Source of the DNA: Viscum album
Taxonomy: Eukaryota; Streptophyta; Magnoliopsida; Santalales; Viscaceae
Direction: 5' to 3'
DNA length: 64,000 nucleotides
Assembly (NCBI GenBank): GCA_963277665.1
Contig: OY728157.1
Coordinates: 365,008,067-365,072,066 of the forward strand
Shown: positions 1 through 10,019 of the stretch, in pieces
Layout of the letters: the number at the start of each line of letters is the position of its first letter
Numbering within the stretch: position 1 is the stretch's first letter
Notes under the pieces: model-generated
What the model was told of the DNA's origin: nothing
The model's input: only the letters and a program-made list of their open reading frames with translations
Databases searched by the model: none
Translations under genes and position numbers: made by a program

Positions 1-578
1 ATACAATTTTAAAAATTAACCTATATTCTGGTCACACAACCATGCCCAACTAATTATTCCCCATGAAAATATGCAAAATTCCGAGTACCATTGGAAGAAG
101 TAATACCGACTAATTATTTAATTTTTGTATCCTTGAAATGTTGGTTGATGATTCCCAAAAGCATTCATATGGACCTAAATTGGGGGAAATTGATGTCTAA
201 AACCAATACCCCAATGAGAATCACATTGCAACCGTATGCTAGGCTGGGCCAACCTTTGACACCTGATGATGCTGAGCACTCCTCTTCCAATACATGAAAA
301 TGATTCTAGCACAATATTATTTTATGAACAATTCTAGCCTTTAATAACATTAATGGTTTCGTCCACTGTAGATAACACCACCTCATCCCAAAACTATACA
401 CACAGAAGTCACCATCTCTAACCGAGCCAAATGTAGTCATCACAACCCTACTCATTGCACAGACACCCGCTACCGCACCCTAGAAGCATAAAATATACTT
501 ATATCCAAAATATTAATATTTCCTCACTTAAAAACATAATTGAATAAAATGTTATCTAAACCCTCCTATGACACCAAT
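1..578 (-). mobile_element. Interior edge of inverted element E5, decayed
   Basis: Read on the minus strand, this stretch follows a primer-binding site and so should be the leader or gag start of a retroelement that continues off the left edge. I could not match any part of it to gag. The only open frame of note (68 codons, 91-297, plus strand) has no recognisable motif and is probably chance. The identity rests only on its position next to the PBS and LTR. Confidence 0.45.
561..577 (-). other. Degenerate primer-binding site of E5
   Basis: The plus strand reads cctcctatgacaccaat directly before tgtaaaaacc. This is the reverse complement of a faded initiator-Met-type PBS adjoining an LTR end ...ggtttttaca. 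The same junction in E2 is TGGTATCAGAGG next to ...tctaca. It fixes the left boundary of the inverted LTR at 579. Confidence 0.6.
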
Positions 579-1922
579 TGTAAAAACCAAAACATAATAA
601 AAATATCTTCTAGTGTCTTCGAGCTAGATATCACTTTCATACAATCCTGAGGATATTTTTAGTTTAGAGTTTTAGAGAATTAAGAAAAACCCTAGCATAG
701 TAAACTCATAAATTACAACTGGAAACTTATACTTTGTACCCATTTTTTCAATTAAAAACTTATAAAAAATAAAACATGGTTTCTTTTCCTAATAAATATT
801 CACAAATTTCATCTACAACACCTGATTCTTACTACTCTTCCAAAAACCATATTGAAAACATTTTAAAAACCCGAGATTAGAAAAACATATCATTAAGGTA
901 TATAAAATAAATAAAATTTTTAGTTCAATGAAAAACATGAAAAATCACGAAAACCATTTCTTTAAATGAAACCTTTTCTTACAAAAATAAAATCATTTTT
1001 TCTTTAAACAAATTATTATCTTATCTTTTGAATAAAATGGGTTTAATGAAAAATTATTTGCTAGCATAGGAAATACATGTAGTTTCCTTGGGAAATCAAC
1101 CTCATAAAACTTTTATAATCAATCTTACAGTCACTCTTATAAATGGACAAACCATATGGTTGACTTACACCTTTTGAGAACCAAATGCATTGGAGCACTA
1201 TTTGGGCACAACTGTGATATATGTTACAAAGGGATGAAACATGAGATATAATGGAGATAAACACTTAATAAGTAATATACATGGACTATATCATGAATAA
1301 AACCCTTTAAAAACAATTTTAAACCCATATACTAAACACTATAGGATATCAAAATACCCATTATTTTTAAAACCACTTTTAAAAAAGAGAAACCACATTT
1401 ATAATAAAGATACAATTTTTTGAAAATAAGCTTGGAAGATTATAAATTAAACATAAAATCACTAACGCATGAATATAGAGGGAAAATATTATCATTCCAT
1501 ATATGTTAAAAAACCATTAATTTTGGCTTTTGTAAAAGATTTGAAAGAGAATCTTTAAAAGATGTTTTTAAATAGAATGTTTATTACCTTGAGCATGACT
1601 CACCAAATATATATTTAATCTTCCTGAACAACAAACATTGGATAATTTATAATTTTTTAATTACATTTTTAAATATCATTATCCCTTAATTTTATTTAAT
1701 TCTAGGTTATATAAAATTATTCAATTAATTAATTTCACATCAAGTATTTTTATGATATTTGGTTCATAAAAGCAAAATGACCTAGGTATGTAGACTATAG
1801 AAAAATTAGTCATTAATAAACCACCTACAAAATAATATTCATCAAAGAATTATAACTTTATATTTATTAATTATACATATAAATCCATCCATTAATGATG
1901 GTAATAAAAATGAATTACATTA

Positions 1923-2317
1923 CATTCATGGAGACCGTATCCATACGTACACATGAGTAACATTTCCATTTTTCAACATTCATTGTAGAAAGAAGGAAAA
2001 TATTATTTAATTTTTAAAGAGTTATCACAATACCATATATATCAAATTACTTCTCTAAATAAATTTATATATACACATATCATCTTTGAGATTTTCCAAT
2101 GGGATTCCACATGTACGCACAAATGACGTTATCATTTTTTTGTGCATGGAAAGGTAATGATGTATATTATATATTATCCTTTAATACTGAAAAATATATA
2201 ATGATTATAATATATAAAAATTAATTCTATAACTATAATCCATCCAAGATATACGGTGATAGAAGATTAATTACATCGGTTTGTGAAGCGGTTGTCATCT
2301 GTACACATGAATGATGA
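1923..2317 (-). repeat. Three decayed leader hairpin repeats in E5 LTR
   Basis: Reverse-complement copies of the E1/E2 hairpin motif lie near 1923-1962, 2093-2135 and 2270-2317, spaced about 180 bp. The best preserved is the one around 1927-1955, which reads on the minus strand CATG, TGTACGTATGG, TACGGTCTC, CATG. Their distances from the TATA box agree with the H1, H2 and H3 positions in E1 and E2, so the three-copy arrangement is old. Confidence 0.6.
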
Positions 2318-2654
2318 ATTATTTTCCTATTTGATAAAGAGGAGGTGAATATATATCATTAAAATAGAATAATAAAATATCATTATATATAGAATTTTTT
2401 ATTAATTATTTTATCATGTTAAAATATGGTTAAAGGTATTTTGAAGAAGAAAAAAATCCAAAACATGAAAATATTGACTATTCCTCTTCTTTGGGAGAAA
2501 TATTTCCCTTAACATGTTAAGTCCTGTTAGATTGGTGTTCTGCCTAAAAATAGACCTATATAGTGTGAAAAGTTATTATATTATGTTTTTTTCTAAGGAA
2601 TTTTAAGAATAAAATTGTGTTTAATTGGTGAAGAAATGAGAAGATGCGATTCCC

Positions 2655-2661
2655 TTTTATA
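2655..2661 (-). promoter_or_regulatory. TATA box of E5 LTR
   Basis: TATAAAA on the minus strand inside ctcttataaaaggg, matching the context of the E1 TATA box (ctcttataaaaggg at 7331-7343). It is followed by a pyrimidine-rich cttctcatttcttcac stretch as in E1, and marks the U3/R transition of the inverted LTR. Confidence 0.65.
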
Positions 2662-4329
2662 AGAGAGGGTAGGGGTACTCTTGGCATTTCTAAAAATATT
2701 CAATTAATATAGATTAATTTTCAATTCAAAAAAGACTTAAAAGTGATTTATTTTTTATATAATATATTTATTTGTAAAAATAACCACATATAATAAAAAT
2801 TAGACTTGTTTTAAATTTATTTATAAACTAATCTTATGATTTTAACACCTATATAACCCTTTTAACTCTTACCGTGACAACATAAATTTTAACTATTTGT
2901 GGGTTAATGTAGTACTATAAAATGAAAAATACCCATAAATGGACCATGTTTGATATTTTGAACCATTGAATAATATATTTTTTAAAATTTATGATTTTGT
3001 TAATTTTATACCATTTAATGAAATATTATTTAATATAAAACTCCCATAATGTCAATTTTTAGAACTATTCATTACTTTAATATTAATAATATCAATATAA
3101 CCATTATAATTTGAAAATATTATTTTAAAATATCACCAAAATTTCAAGGTCATATATAAAATTCCTTCACCACATTAATTATCTCAATATATATATATAT
3201 ATATTCATTTTCTAAATCTTTTAATTTATTTTTTAATTAATCAAATAATTGATACGCCAGCATTGTGAAATAGTTTAAGGTAATTATTTCTTCCCGAAAA
3301 ATTAAAAATAAATTTCCAAAACTAATATAATACTTTTATCCGTTAAAATAATATATATAGTAAAACATATCTTCATGATTACACCATATTAATAATATTA
3401 AACTTATTAAAAACAAGAGTATGATATGTTTTTCTTTTCATTAAATAAAATACTATAGAGATCATAATCTCATACAAGTAGAAAAAAGGGTCATAAAACT
3501 TACCCTTTGATTATTATTGTATATATATACTCCTAAAATGGGGTTTAGATACGTTTTGCGAAATTTTATGGATCTTATCATTTTATTCTTATCATAAATT
3601 GCCTAATCTACCAATTACGGTGATAAAAAAAACAATTAATGTTACAACTAATATCATACAAAAATAAAAGGGTCCAATTTGATAAATTTAGAAAAACTAA
3701 TTCCAAATACGGAATAAATTATTAAAAATAAAAAATCATTAATTTTCATAATTTAATTTAAAATTAATCTGTTAAAATGAAATGCAAATCATTTTTTAGT
3801 GAAAATGTCATTTTTAAATAAAAAAATATTTTACGCTAAATTCACGAAACAAATACATTTTAAAAAAACTAAATTATTTTAAATAAAAATAAACTAATTA
3901 ATATTTAAAAATAATCCAATATATAATTTTACCTTTTAAATAATTTAATATAACATATTGTTTTTAATTAAAGTTAGTATTTTTCAATATTCACTAAAAA
4001 CTATATATTTTTTGAAAATTATTAAAAAATCTAGCTAAGATAATTTTTACATGTTGTATTTAAAATTTAAATTCAATTTTTCAAATAATTTTTCCAAAAC
4101 TTCATTAAATTAATAATAATAATCAACCATTAAAATCATTTTTTTTAAAGAAATATATTTTTTTGTAGAATAAATTGACATCATTAAGAACATTATACAT
4201 ATTTAAAAATAATTAATTAATGAAAAATAAATTAGTTGGACCATTTTATATTTAGATATGACATTATTACTATTCATTTTTTCCAATTTAACATGTAGGT
4301 TATAATGGTCAAATTTAAATAGTAAGATT

Positions 4330-5747
4330 ATGTTGTTCATTTATGCTCGGCATCACACATCTTGTATACTATAAAACACAGTCATTACTTCTAAAATATT
4401 GAGATGTTATTGATATATAAACTGATCATAAATTTTAATGTATATAGTAACTCAGAATTAGTTGAATATGTTCCATAGAATGTGGTTGGAGTTGATTAAA
4501 TATTAAGACTGCTCAATGAATTACCACCTTGAGAAGGTGAACAAGGTGGTTGATACTCTATGTTTAAAGGATCATACTACCTTATCTATTATGTGGATTA
4601 CAAAAAATACAATATTTAGGAATTTTCAAAGCTTTAAACTTATAATATTTATTGATTGGGATAAATATTATCTTTATCAAATAGTTGTATAATTGTCTAT
4701 CAATGTGATGATAAATATACATTGAAAGAAGATATATAGCTACAAATGAAGGTGTGAAATATTCTTGAGTTCATTTACTTTTACATAATGGAATGGTTTA
4801 GGAATAGATCATGTTTCCCTCTTGTACCAAAATTGATGATGGGGTTGTTGGATGAATCGCATATCTCATTATATTCTGTTATTCTAAATATGTTTAAATA
4901 TATATATAGAACTTAAATAACATTTTTGGTCAAATAAAATGAATAGATATATTTTAGAAAATGTATCTCAGTACATATATGATAATAATTAATGTTTAGA
5001 AATATGATTCTAATAGATTATTAAAACCATTATCCATATTTTTATAAAAATGAGATAAAATCACCATAGATATCATCTCCAGACTCCTAAATATATCTAA
5101 ATATCCTAATGATATTTGGGTTATAATTAGTCTCTTTATGAAATTAGTGAATTTTATTATTATTGGAGAAGATTTCTATCTTGATCAGACATCCTAGAGA
5201 TATATTAAAGAAGTTGAAATATTTTATGATGTAACACATTTTATAGTATGTGATCATGGTCCTGGGTTTACCTTGATGTTCATGGGAAGTATTTAGCATG
5301 TTCTGAATACAATGTTTTATTTCACTAAATTTTATCATCCTCATATAAATCATCTATCTGAGAGGTGAATTGAAGCCCTATACGATATTATAAGATCCTA
5401 TTATATGTATTTCAAAGGTTTCTTAGATCAAATCCTTCCTCTTGGGTAATTTATTATTATAATACCTTTCAATTAGAAATTCAGATGTTTATTTATGAAC
5501 TCCTATATAGAATAAAGTACCAAACTCTAAAATTCTGGGTTAAAGGTGAAAAATTAATTAACTTTGGACAAGATATAGTTGAGTAACTGAAATAGATAGT
5601 TATATCCATTAAGTATCATGTAACGGTATGTTAGGTTTGAAAAAAGATTTGTGCTGACAAGCATCAGTGAGATGTGGATTTCAATTTTGATGGTAAGGTA
5701 TTCCAATGAATTTATCTATAAAAGAAGGTTATGAGATTCTGATATAA
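4330..5747 (+). pseudogene. E0 Ty3 pol remnant: RNase H end and integrase
   Basis: Frame-shifting translation follows the E1 polyprotein in order. At about 4415 a TDHK-like RNase H piece appears. At 4480-4570 come WLELIKY, then NYHLEKVNKVVDTL, matching the RNase H end of E1. At about 5100-5450 there is the integrase core, with DHGPGFTL in place of SDRDPRFTL, FYHPHINHLSER in place of AYHPQTDGQSER, then DQILPLG. At 5690-5747 GKVF...VMRF precedes the GPF/Y region. Many stops and indels make it non-functional. It is cut on the left by E5 (about 4293) and on the right by E1 (5752), and resumes at 18303 in register with GKL, so it is one gene split by insertions. Confidence 0.8.
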
Positions 5748-5752
5748 TGGAA
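5748..5752. repeat. Target-site duplication of E1, left copy (TGGAA)
   Basis: TGGAA directly precedes the TGTAACACC start of E1 and recurs directly after its TTACA end at 18298-18302. A perfect 5-bp duplication is what Ty3-type integrase leaves, and it proves that the two LTRs belong to one insertion. Confidence 0.95.
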
Positions 5753-5907
5753 TGTAACACCCCAAGCTTCTACGGTACGCTTCTCTTTGAATAATGTGAT
5801 AGCGTGTGTTGTACGCAACACCGAGTTCTAACACACCATAACTAATCAAACTAGCCGTTATGAATAGTAATACCTACCTTTTGAAATTATATATTTTATA
5901 TTTGAAA

Positions 5908-6380
5908 ATGGACTTCATTTTTGGTTTCGGAATATCGAATTTAGCCTAAGGTGAAATTTTGGTACATTTCGGATAACTTTCATATTTTGATGAATAGTGA
6001 AAATTACTAAGTTTTAATTAAAAACAACTTTTTTAATCAAAATAATTAATAGTGATAAATTATGAATTTGAGTGGTTTTAAAGTATATTTAGAATATATT
6101 TTTACCATTTAATAAAATTTTGGTCATTGGACATAATTTTACAATTAAGCCGAACATAAACGAGTGTCAATCTTTTGATAGTTATTATCTCTTAAAAACA
6201 CGCTTTTTGTTTTGACAGCGGGAATTAATTTTAAATTAATTTCTGCCACTTCTGGGTTTTGAATTTAGAAAAATGGATTCCATATTTGGAATCAGGATGT
6301 TCAAATTGTGTAAATAGTTAACTTTTATTTTTAGACATTTTGAATAATTACTGCGGTAAATATTTTATTTACCATGGTTA
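5908..6380 (+). repeat. Diverged direct duplication inside U3 of E1
   Basis: The phrase atggacttcatttttgg with a following ttcggaatat (5908) returns as atggattccatatttgg, aatcaggat (6273), about 365 bp on. The same duplication, better kept, is in E2 (41904 and 42271, period about 368), where the matching gatgaatagtgaaa tails also align (41984 and 42353). It therefore predates the split of E1 and E2. Confidence 0.55.
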
Positions 6381-7333
6381 AGGGTAAATCCGGTAAATAA
6401 GGGTTAAAAAATAATATTATAATAATACTAAATTACCCTAAAACGTGTCTTAACCCTATTGGTTGATACATGGTCGACCATGGGAATCTTTGGGTCTATT
6501 TTGGGACCCCATGGATCCACTTGTAAGTGATAATGACACTTTATTTTAATTAAGTTAAAATGAATACAAAAATGACACAAGCATATATCTTTTAGAACAA
6601 CAATTGTTACATAGGGTTATATATCTTGGATTTTAGATTATAAATATTCATTAGAAAGATAAAAAGATTTCCTACATAATGATATTTTATTTATAATTTT
6701 TAGACATTAAATAATTTATTTTATTTATGACACAATGATGATGCAGTAATTACTATAATAGTGAAAAATTAAAATACTTGATATTATAAATACCCAAATA
6801 AATATAATATGAAACTTTTAATGAATTAAACTAATTTTCTAGGATAATATGATATATTAGTATTGATTTAATTGACTTTTTTAGAAGTAATCAATCTGTT
6901 ATGAGTTTCAAAAAAATCAACTATTGAATACTCTCAAAATTGACATAAAAGAGTTCTTAAAAAAAATATTATATTATTAATTGATATTAAATTCCTAAAA
7001 ATCTAAGGTTCGGCCAAGAGACTTATATCATGATAGGTTCATCATTAATGTACCACTTGGGGGTCTATTGGATGTATATAGTATGTTTATTAACCATATT
7101 ATATAAAAATACAAAGAGACATTGTAAAAGTGAAACTAATTAACTTAGAGTTAATACTTAAAGATAAGGTTAATATAAGTACCCAAACCTGTCTAAATTC
7201 TATTGTTTGAGTGGTTTTCGACCTATCCCCACCTTAATCTTTGAATAATAAGCTTTGGAGCCATTAGAAATCGAATATTAATTTATTATAAATTAATATT
7301 TCTAGCTTTTCCAAAGGTGCCCCTCACCCCTCT

Positions 7334-7340
7334 TATAAAA
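7334..7340 (+). promoter_or_regulatory. TATA box of E1 5' LTR
   Basis: TATAAAA within gtgcccctcacccctcttataaaagg, read here in two parts: the C-rich block ctcacccctc and then ttataaaagg. The same arrangement is found in E2 (43483-43489) and in the inverted E5 LTR. Transcription would be expected to start about 25-30 bp downstream, near 7365. Confidence 0.75.
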
Positions 7341-7677
7341 GGGCACTCCTCCTTCTCATTTCTTCACACCTTCAAAGCCTTTTGGATCGGCCAAACTCGG
7401 CCCAAATACTCTCCCAACATCCCTCACTACAACCTAGAGGCCTTAGTTTGATCAGAAAGCCAACCTAAGGAGCCCTTTTGATCAAATCAAAAGGAAGAAC
7501 CCGAAGAAGAGGTAATGATTTCACCACCCTTCTCCAAGTTCATTTCTTCTTCCACTTCTTCTTCCTTTGTTCTTACCATTATAAAATAATAACTCCAGTA
7601 TCTCACATATACTGTGATGTTATTATAAATATGGTACAATCATATTCAGTATTCTATCCACCCTTTGAATAACATGT

Positions 7678-7722
7678 CACCATACGTGCGTACGTACGGC
7701 TTACCGTCTCCACGTCGTGGTG
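7678..7722 (+). repeat. Leader hairpin H1 of E1 (5' LTR)
   Basis: Arms CACCATACGTG (7678-7688) and CACGTCGTGGTG (7711-7722) pair as CACCA and ACGTG helices around a small internal loop. The loop carries GTACGTACGG then TACCGTCTC, common to all copies. The 3' LTR copy is at 16457-16501. Confidence 0.75.
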
Positions 7723-7868
7723 TAATTGTTATTCAATATAATATTATTTGGATGGGTATAATAATGATGTGTAACTCATGTAAATAATAAATATAACATG
7801 TTAATGATTCTGTATATATGATATACCATCCATTTATATATTATTTTAATATCAAAAGAATGATATTG

Positions 7869-7910
7869 TCGCTCGTGCGTACGTACGGACTACCGTCTCC
7901 ACGAACGCGA
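7869..7910 (+). repeat. Leader hairpin H2 of E1 (5' LTR)
   Basis: Arms TCGCTCGTG and CACGAACGCGA pair as TCGC and TCGTG helices, with the same GTACGTACGG / TACCGTCTC loop as H1. It lies 191 bp after H1. The 3' LTR copy is at 16648-16689. A third copy, present in E2, E5 and E6, is absent from E1. Confidence 0.75.
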
Positions 7911-8186
7911 TGAGATTCATTCTCCATCGTATCCATTCAAGTATAATTATCATTTAATGATTTAAAAATGATGTTTAAGGACTTGATATCATTCTGGATA
8001 TGAATAAGATACAACAAACATGACTTATGTAACAAAACATATAAAGAAAATGAGTAAGTTAACACCCGAAACGGCGATAATACTAAGATATTATTATCAA
8101 ATCAATATTAAAAGATCATATATGATATCATATTAATATATATGATTCTTGTATAATTTAATAACAATTATTTCACCATTATACAG

Positions 8187-8221
8187 GAGGTTAACCTACC
8201 CCAACCAAGGAAAAGTACAAG
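8187..8221 (+). other. Predicted leader micro-exon (35 nt) in E1 LTR
   Basis: Bounded by acceptor ATACAG/GAGG and donor TACAAG/GTATGTG. The counterpart in E2 is 44554-44589 (36 nt), with CTAAG/GTAAGGG as donor, a near-perfect plant donor site. The start GAGGTT is identical in both elements. Confidence 0.5.
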
Positions 8222-8900
8222 GTATGTGTTATTTCACAATCTCTTCATTATCCGAGGTTGTTTATACGTAATAATCTACTGGGATATCTTTATCATCCAC
8301 ATCCATGTTTCTTAAAAATATATTTCAAAACATTTTTAATATTTACAAGAATATGGGTTAAAGTCATTTATACCCTTGTTTGACTTTTTATAAGAGTTTT
8401 ATAAAGGAATCTTTCCGTCGTTTTCAAAACAAGGTCCTTTTTAACCTTTTCGACAGAATTGAGGTAAGAATGTTTTTTTTAACTTATACGGTGGGTGCGG
8501 TAATTTTACGCCGTTATAAAATCTTCAAAGCATTACTTAGAAGCTTATAAGAATATTTTCAAAGAAAATGATTTATTTTATATGGATCTTAAATGATTTC
8601 AAAATAAACGGAGATATTTCTTTAAAAAGAATTTTGATTTCATCTATGTCAACATCCTTTGACGGATTTTAAGATTATTTGAAGTTGATTTATTATGATA
8701 CAAAACTTCTATATTGTATTGAAGGTTTTGTGATATGTTTGACTGTGGATGTGCTATTTTTATACCATTCATAGTTTATGGTGAAATTATTGACATTTCG
8801 TATGCTAGTTTTAATACGAATGTTTATGTTATGTTTAAACCTTTTAATATGGGAATGCATTGGACTTAATAAGTGACGGGTGGAGCCCGCTATAGCTCCT

Positions 8901-8926
8901 CGATGCATCGGTAGGTCTCATGAGAC
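8901..8926 (+). repeat. Twin palindrome of E1 LTR
   Basis: CGATGCATCG (8901-8910) and GTCTCATGAGAC (8915-8926), two perfect palindromes 4 bp apart. E2 has CCAATGCATTGG and TATCTCATGAGATA at the matching place. The outer bases differ but both arms changed together. The 3' LTR copies are at 17680-17689 and 17694-17705. Confidence 0.75.
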
Positions 8927-8930
8927 AAAC

Positions 8931-8993
8931 TAGTGTCTTGGAACAAGGCCTTGACAAAATCACATTTGTAGTCTTGGCACGAGGCCTTGGCTA
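8931..8993 (+). repeat. Short tandem duplication GTCTTGG..AGGCCTTG
   Basis: gtcttggaacaaggccttg is followed about 40 bp later by gtcttggcacgaggccttg. Both carry a small GGCC-centred palindrome. E2 shows only a relic of this (gtcttggcaatgagtcttg). No function is evident. Confidence 0.55.
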
Positions 8994-9520
8994 TGTGGTT
9001 ATGATAGTCTGGCATTATGCATTCCAACATTATGAAAGTGGTTATTGATTTTTACATGTGATTATTCGATTAGTAGAATATCAATGTGAATAAGTAAATG
9101 GCATTATTTCATTTTATTTATGCCATACCATGTTGAAAGTTCATGTTTGAAAGGCTTTTGTCTTAGTTATACATTGCCTTAAATGTTTATTCTTATTTAT
9201 GAAAGTTTCCGCTATATTGTTATCCTTACTGGGCGTTTGAGCTCACCCCTTTTCTATGTTCTATTTTTCCCAGGAAGTGAAGAAGTAAATTATGAATGAC
9301 CTGCAGGGATATTATGTGGGGATATGAGTGTGAATTATGGAGGCATTATGTTGTTGTAGTAGTTTTTCATTTTATGATGTAATGTAAAACTTATGAATAT
9401 ATATAGTGTTTCCAAGGCTACTAAACCAATCGGTCTTTCGAGATTTGATCTTCTTGTGATCATGCCAATGTTATGCAATAATGCACCGAATCTGGGTAGC
9501 TGGGGTCGGGGCGTTAGAGT

Positions 9521-9532
9521 TGGTATCAGAGG
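9521..9532 (+). other. Primer-binding site of E1
   Basis: TGGTATCAGAGG, two bases after the LTR end, is complementary to the 3' end of plant initiator-Met tRNA except at the last base (usual consensus TGGTATCAGAGC). It primes minus-strand DNA synthesis in Ty3-type elements. Confidence 0.9.
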
Positions 9533-10019
9533 AAGTTTAGTACAAACCTTGGAAGCTAGATTTAGATAAACTCTGATTAGAGCACGTATACCTAAGATGA
9601 ACTTTGAGGATTAGTATAGAAGAACTTCCTAGAATTTTGGTATTGTAGAGATTTTGTGAGTTTTCCTAGCAATACATCCCTGTCTGGATACGAGCAGGTA
9701 GAGGCGGCTCTGGCACAGATGTACCAAGGGGTAAAACCCGAAAACACCGCTTTGAGTTAGACTCGAACGGGAACTGGTGCACGACAACGGGCCTTGCTGC
9801 ACTCTTGGTTACGACACTCCCGGGCGATATGCTTAGGATAACTCTCATTTTCATTACAAATCATTATGAAGGGTTTATGAGTATATACTTCCTCAAAGAA
9901 AACATTTTTATGATTATGGATTATATCCATAAATAGTTCAATTTATGTTAAGTGTTTTATAAGTATGAGATTATGTATTTTGATTCATAAACTGATCTAG
10001 TTTATGCCATTGTTTAGAA
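9533..10019 (+). other. Untranslated leader of E1 between PBS and gag
   Basis: About 490 bp without a coding match. Parts recur in the decayed E3 leader (for example ctggcacagatgtacc here and ctggaacagatgtacc at 52300), which shows that E2 landed inside the leader of E3. ORFs read here on the minus strand are chance. Confidence 0.7.

Larger units (their letters stand above)
579..4293 (-). mobile_element. Inverted Tekay-type LTR of element E5 (about 3.7 kb, decayed)
   Basis: On the minus strand this has the same order of landmarks as the E1 LTR. First come a start at about 4293 (TGTTA) and atgaatagtaat at 4277-4266. Then a TATA box at 2661-2655 is followed by a downstream stretch like that of E1 (cttctcatttcttcac). 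Three hairpin-type repeats at about 2317, 2130 and 1955 follow, then a catgagatat palindrome remnant near 1240, and an LTR end plus PBS at 579/577. The length (about 3715 bp) is close to the 3766 bp of E1. Sequence decay is heavy, so E5 is much older than E1 and E2. It sits in the RNase H region of E0. The 4293 boundary is approximate and only this LTR is in the window, so no target duplication can be checked. Confidence 0.7.
7512..8186 (+). other. Predicted leader intron 1 in E1 LTR
   Basis: The donor gaagag/GTAATG (GT at 7512) and acceptor cattatACAG/GAGG (AG at 8185-8186) are both conserved in E2 (donor 43660, acceptor 44552-44553), although much of the intervening sequence differs. Length is 675 nt here and 894 nt in E2; the difference is mainly the missing third hairpin unit. 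Prediction is by eye from splice-site consensus and conservation, with no transcript evidence. Confidence 0.5.
8222..9273 (+). other. Predicted leader intron 2 in E1 LTR
   Basis: Donor GTATGT at 8222, and acceptor tctatttttcccAG at 9272-9273 after a good pyrimidine tract. E2 has the same ending (ttttctttttccccag type, AG at 45662-45663). Just upstream both have TTACTG followed by TTTGAGCTCACCC, a block well conserved between them. The intron contains the twin palindrome at 8901-8926. Predicted exon 3 would run from 9274 through the PBS to gag. Confidence 0.5.
5753..9518 (+). repeat. E1 5' LTR
   Basis: It begins TGTAACACCCC and ends GGGGCGTTAGA; the 3' copy ends TTACA, so the last-but-one base has mutated here. 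U3 runs to about 7360, judged from the TATA box at 7334. The rest is R-U5 and holds an apparent three-exon leader, two hairpin repeats and a twin palindrome, each listed separately. Near the start (5806-5821) is GTGTTG TACG CAACAC, an inverted repeat with perfect 6-bp arms. Confidence 0.95.

Noticed and set aside
7478..7672. Small protein of 64 codons in the LTR leader, also present at 16257-16451
   Set aside because: It lacks an ATG start, spans the predicted donor site, and recurs only because LTRs are duplicated. No sign of coding constraint.
8041..8075. Hammerhead ribozyme core in the LTR (cgaaacg present)
   Set aside because: No CTGATGA partner or matching stems within reach in E1 or E2, so the retrozyme-like reading fails.
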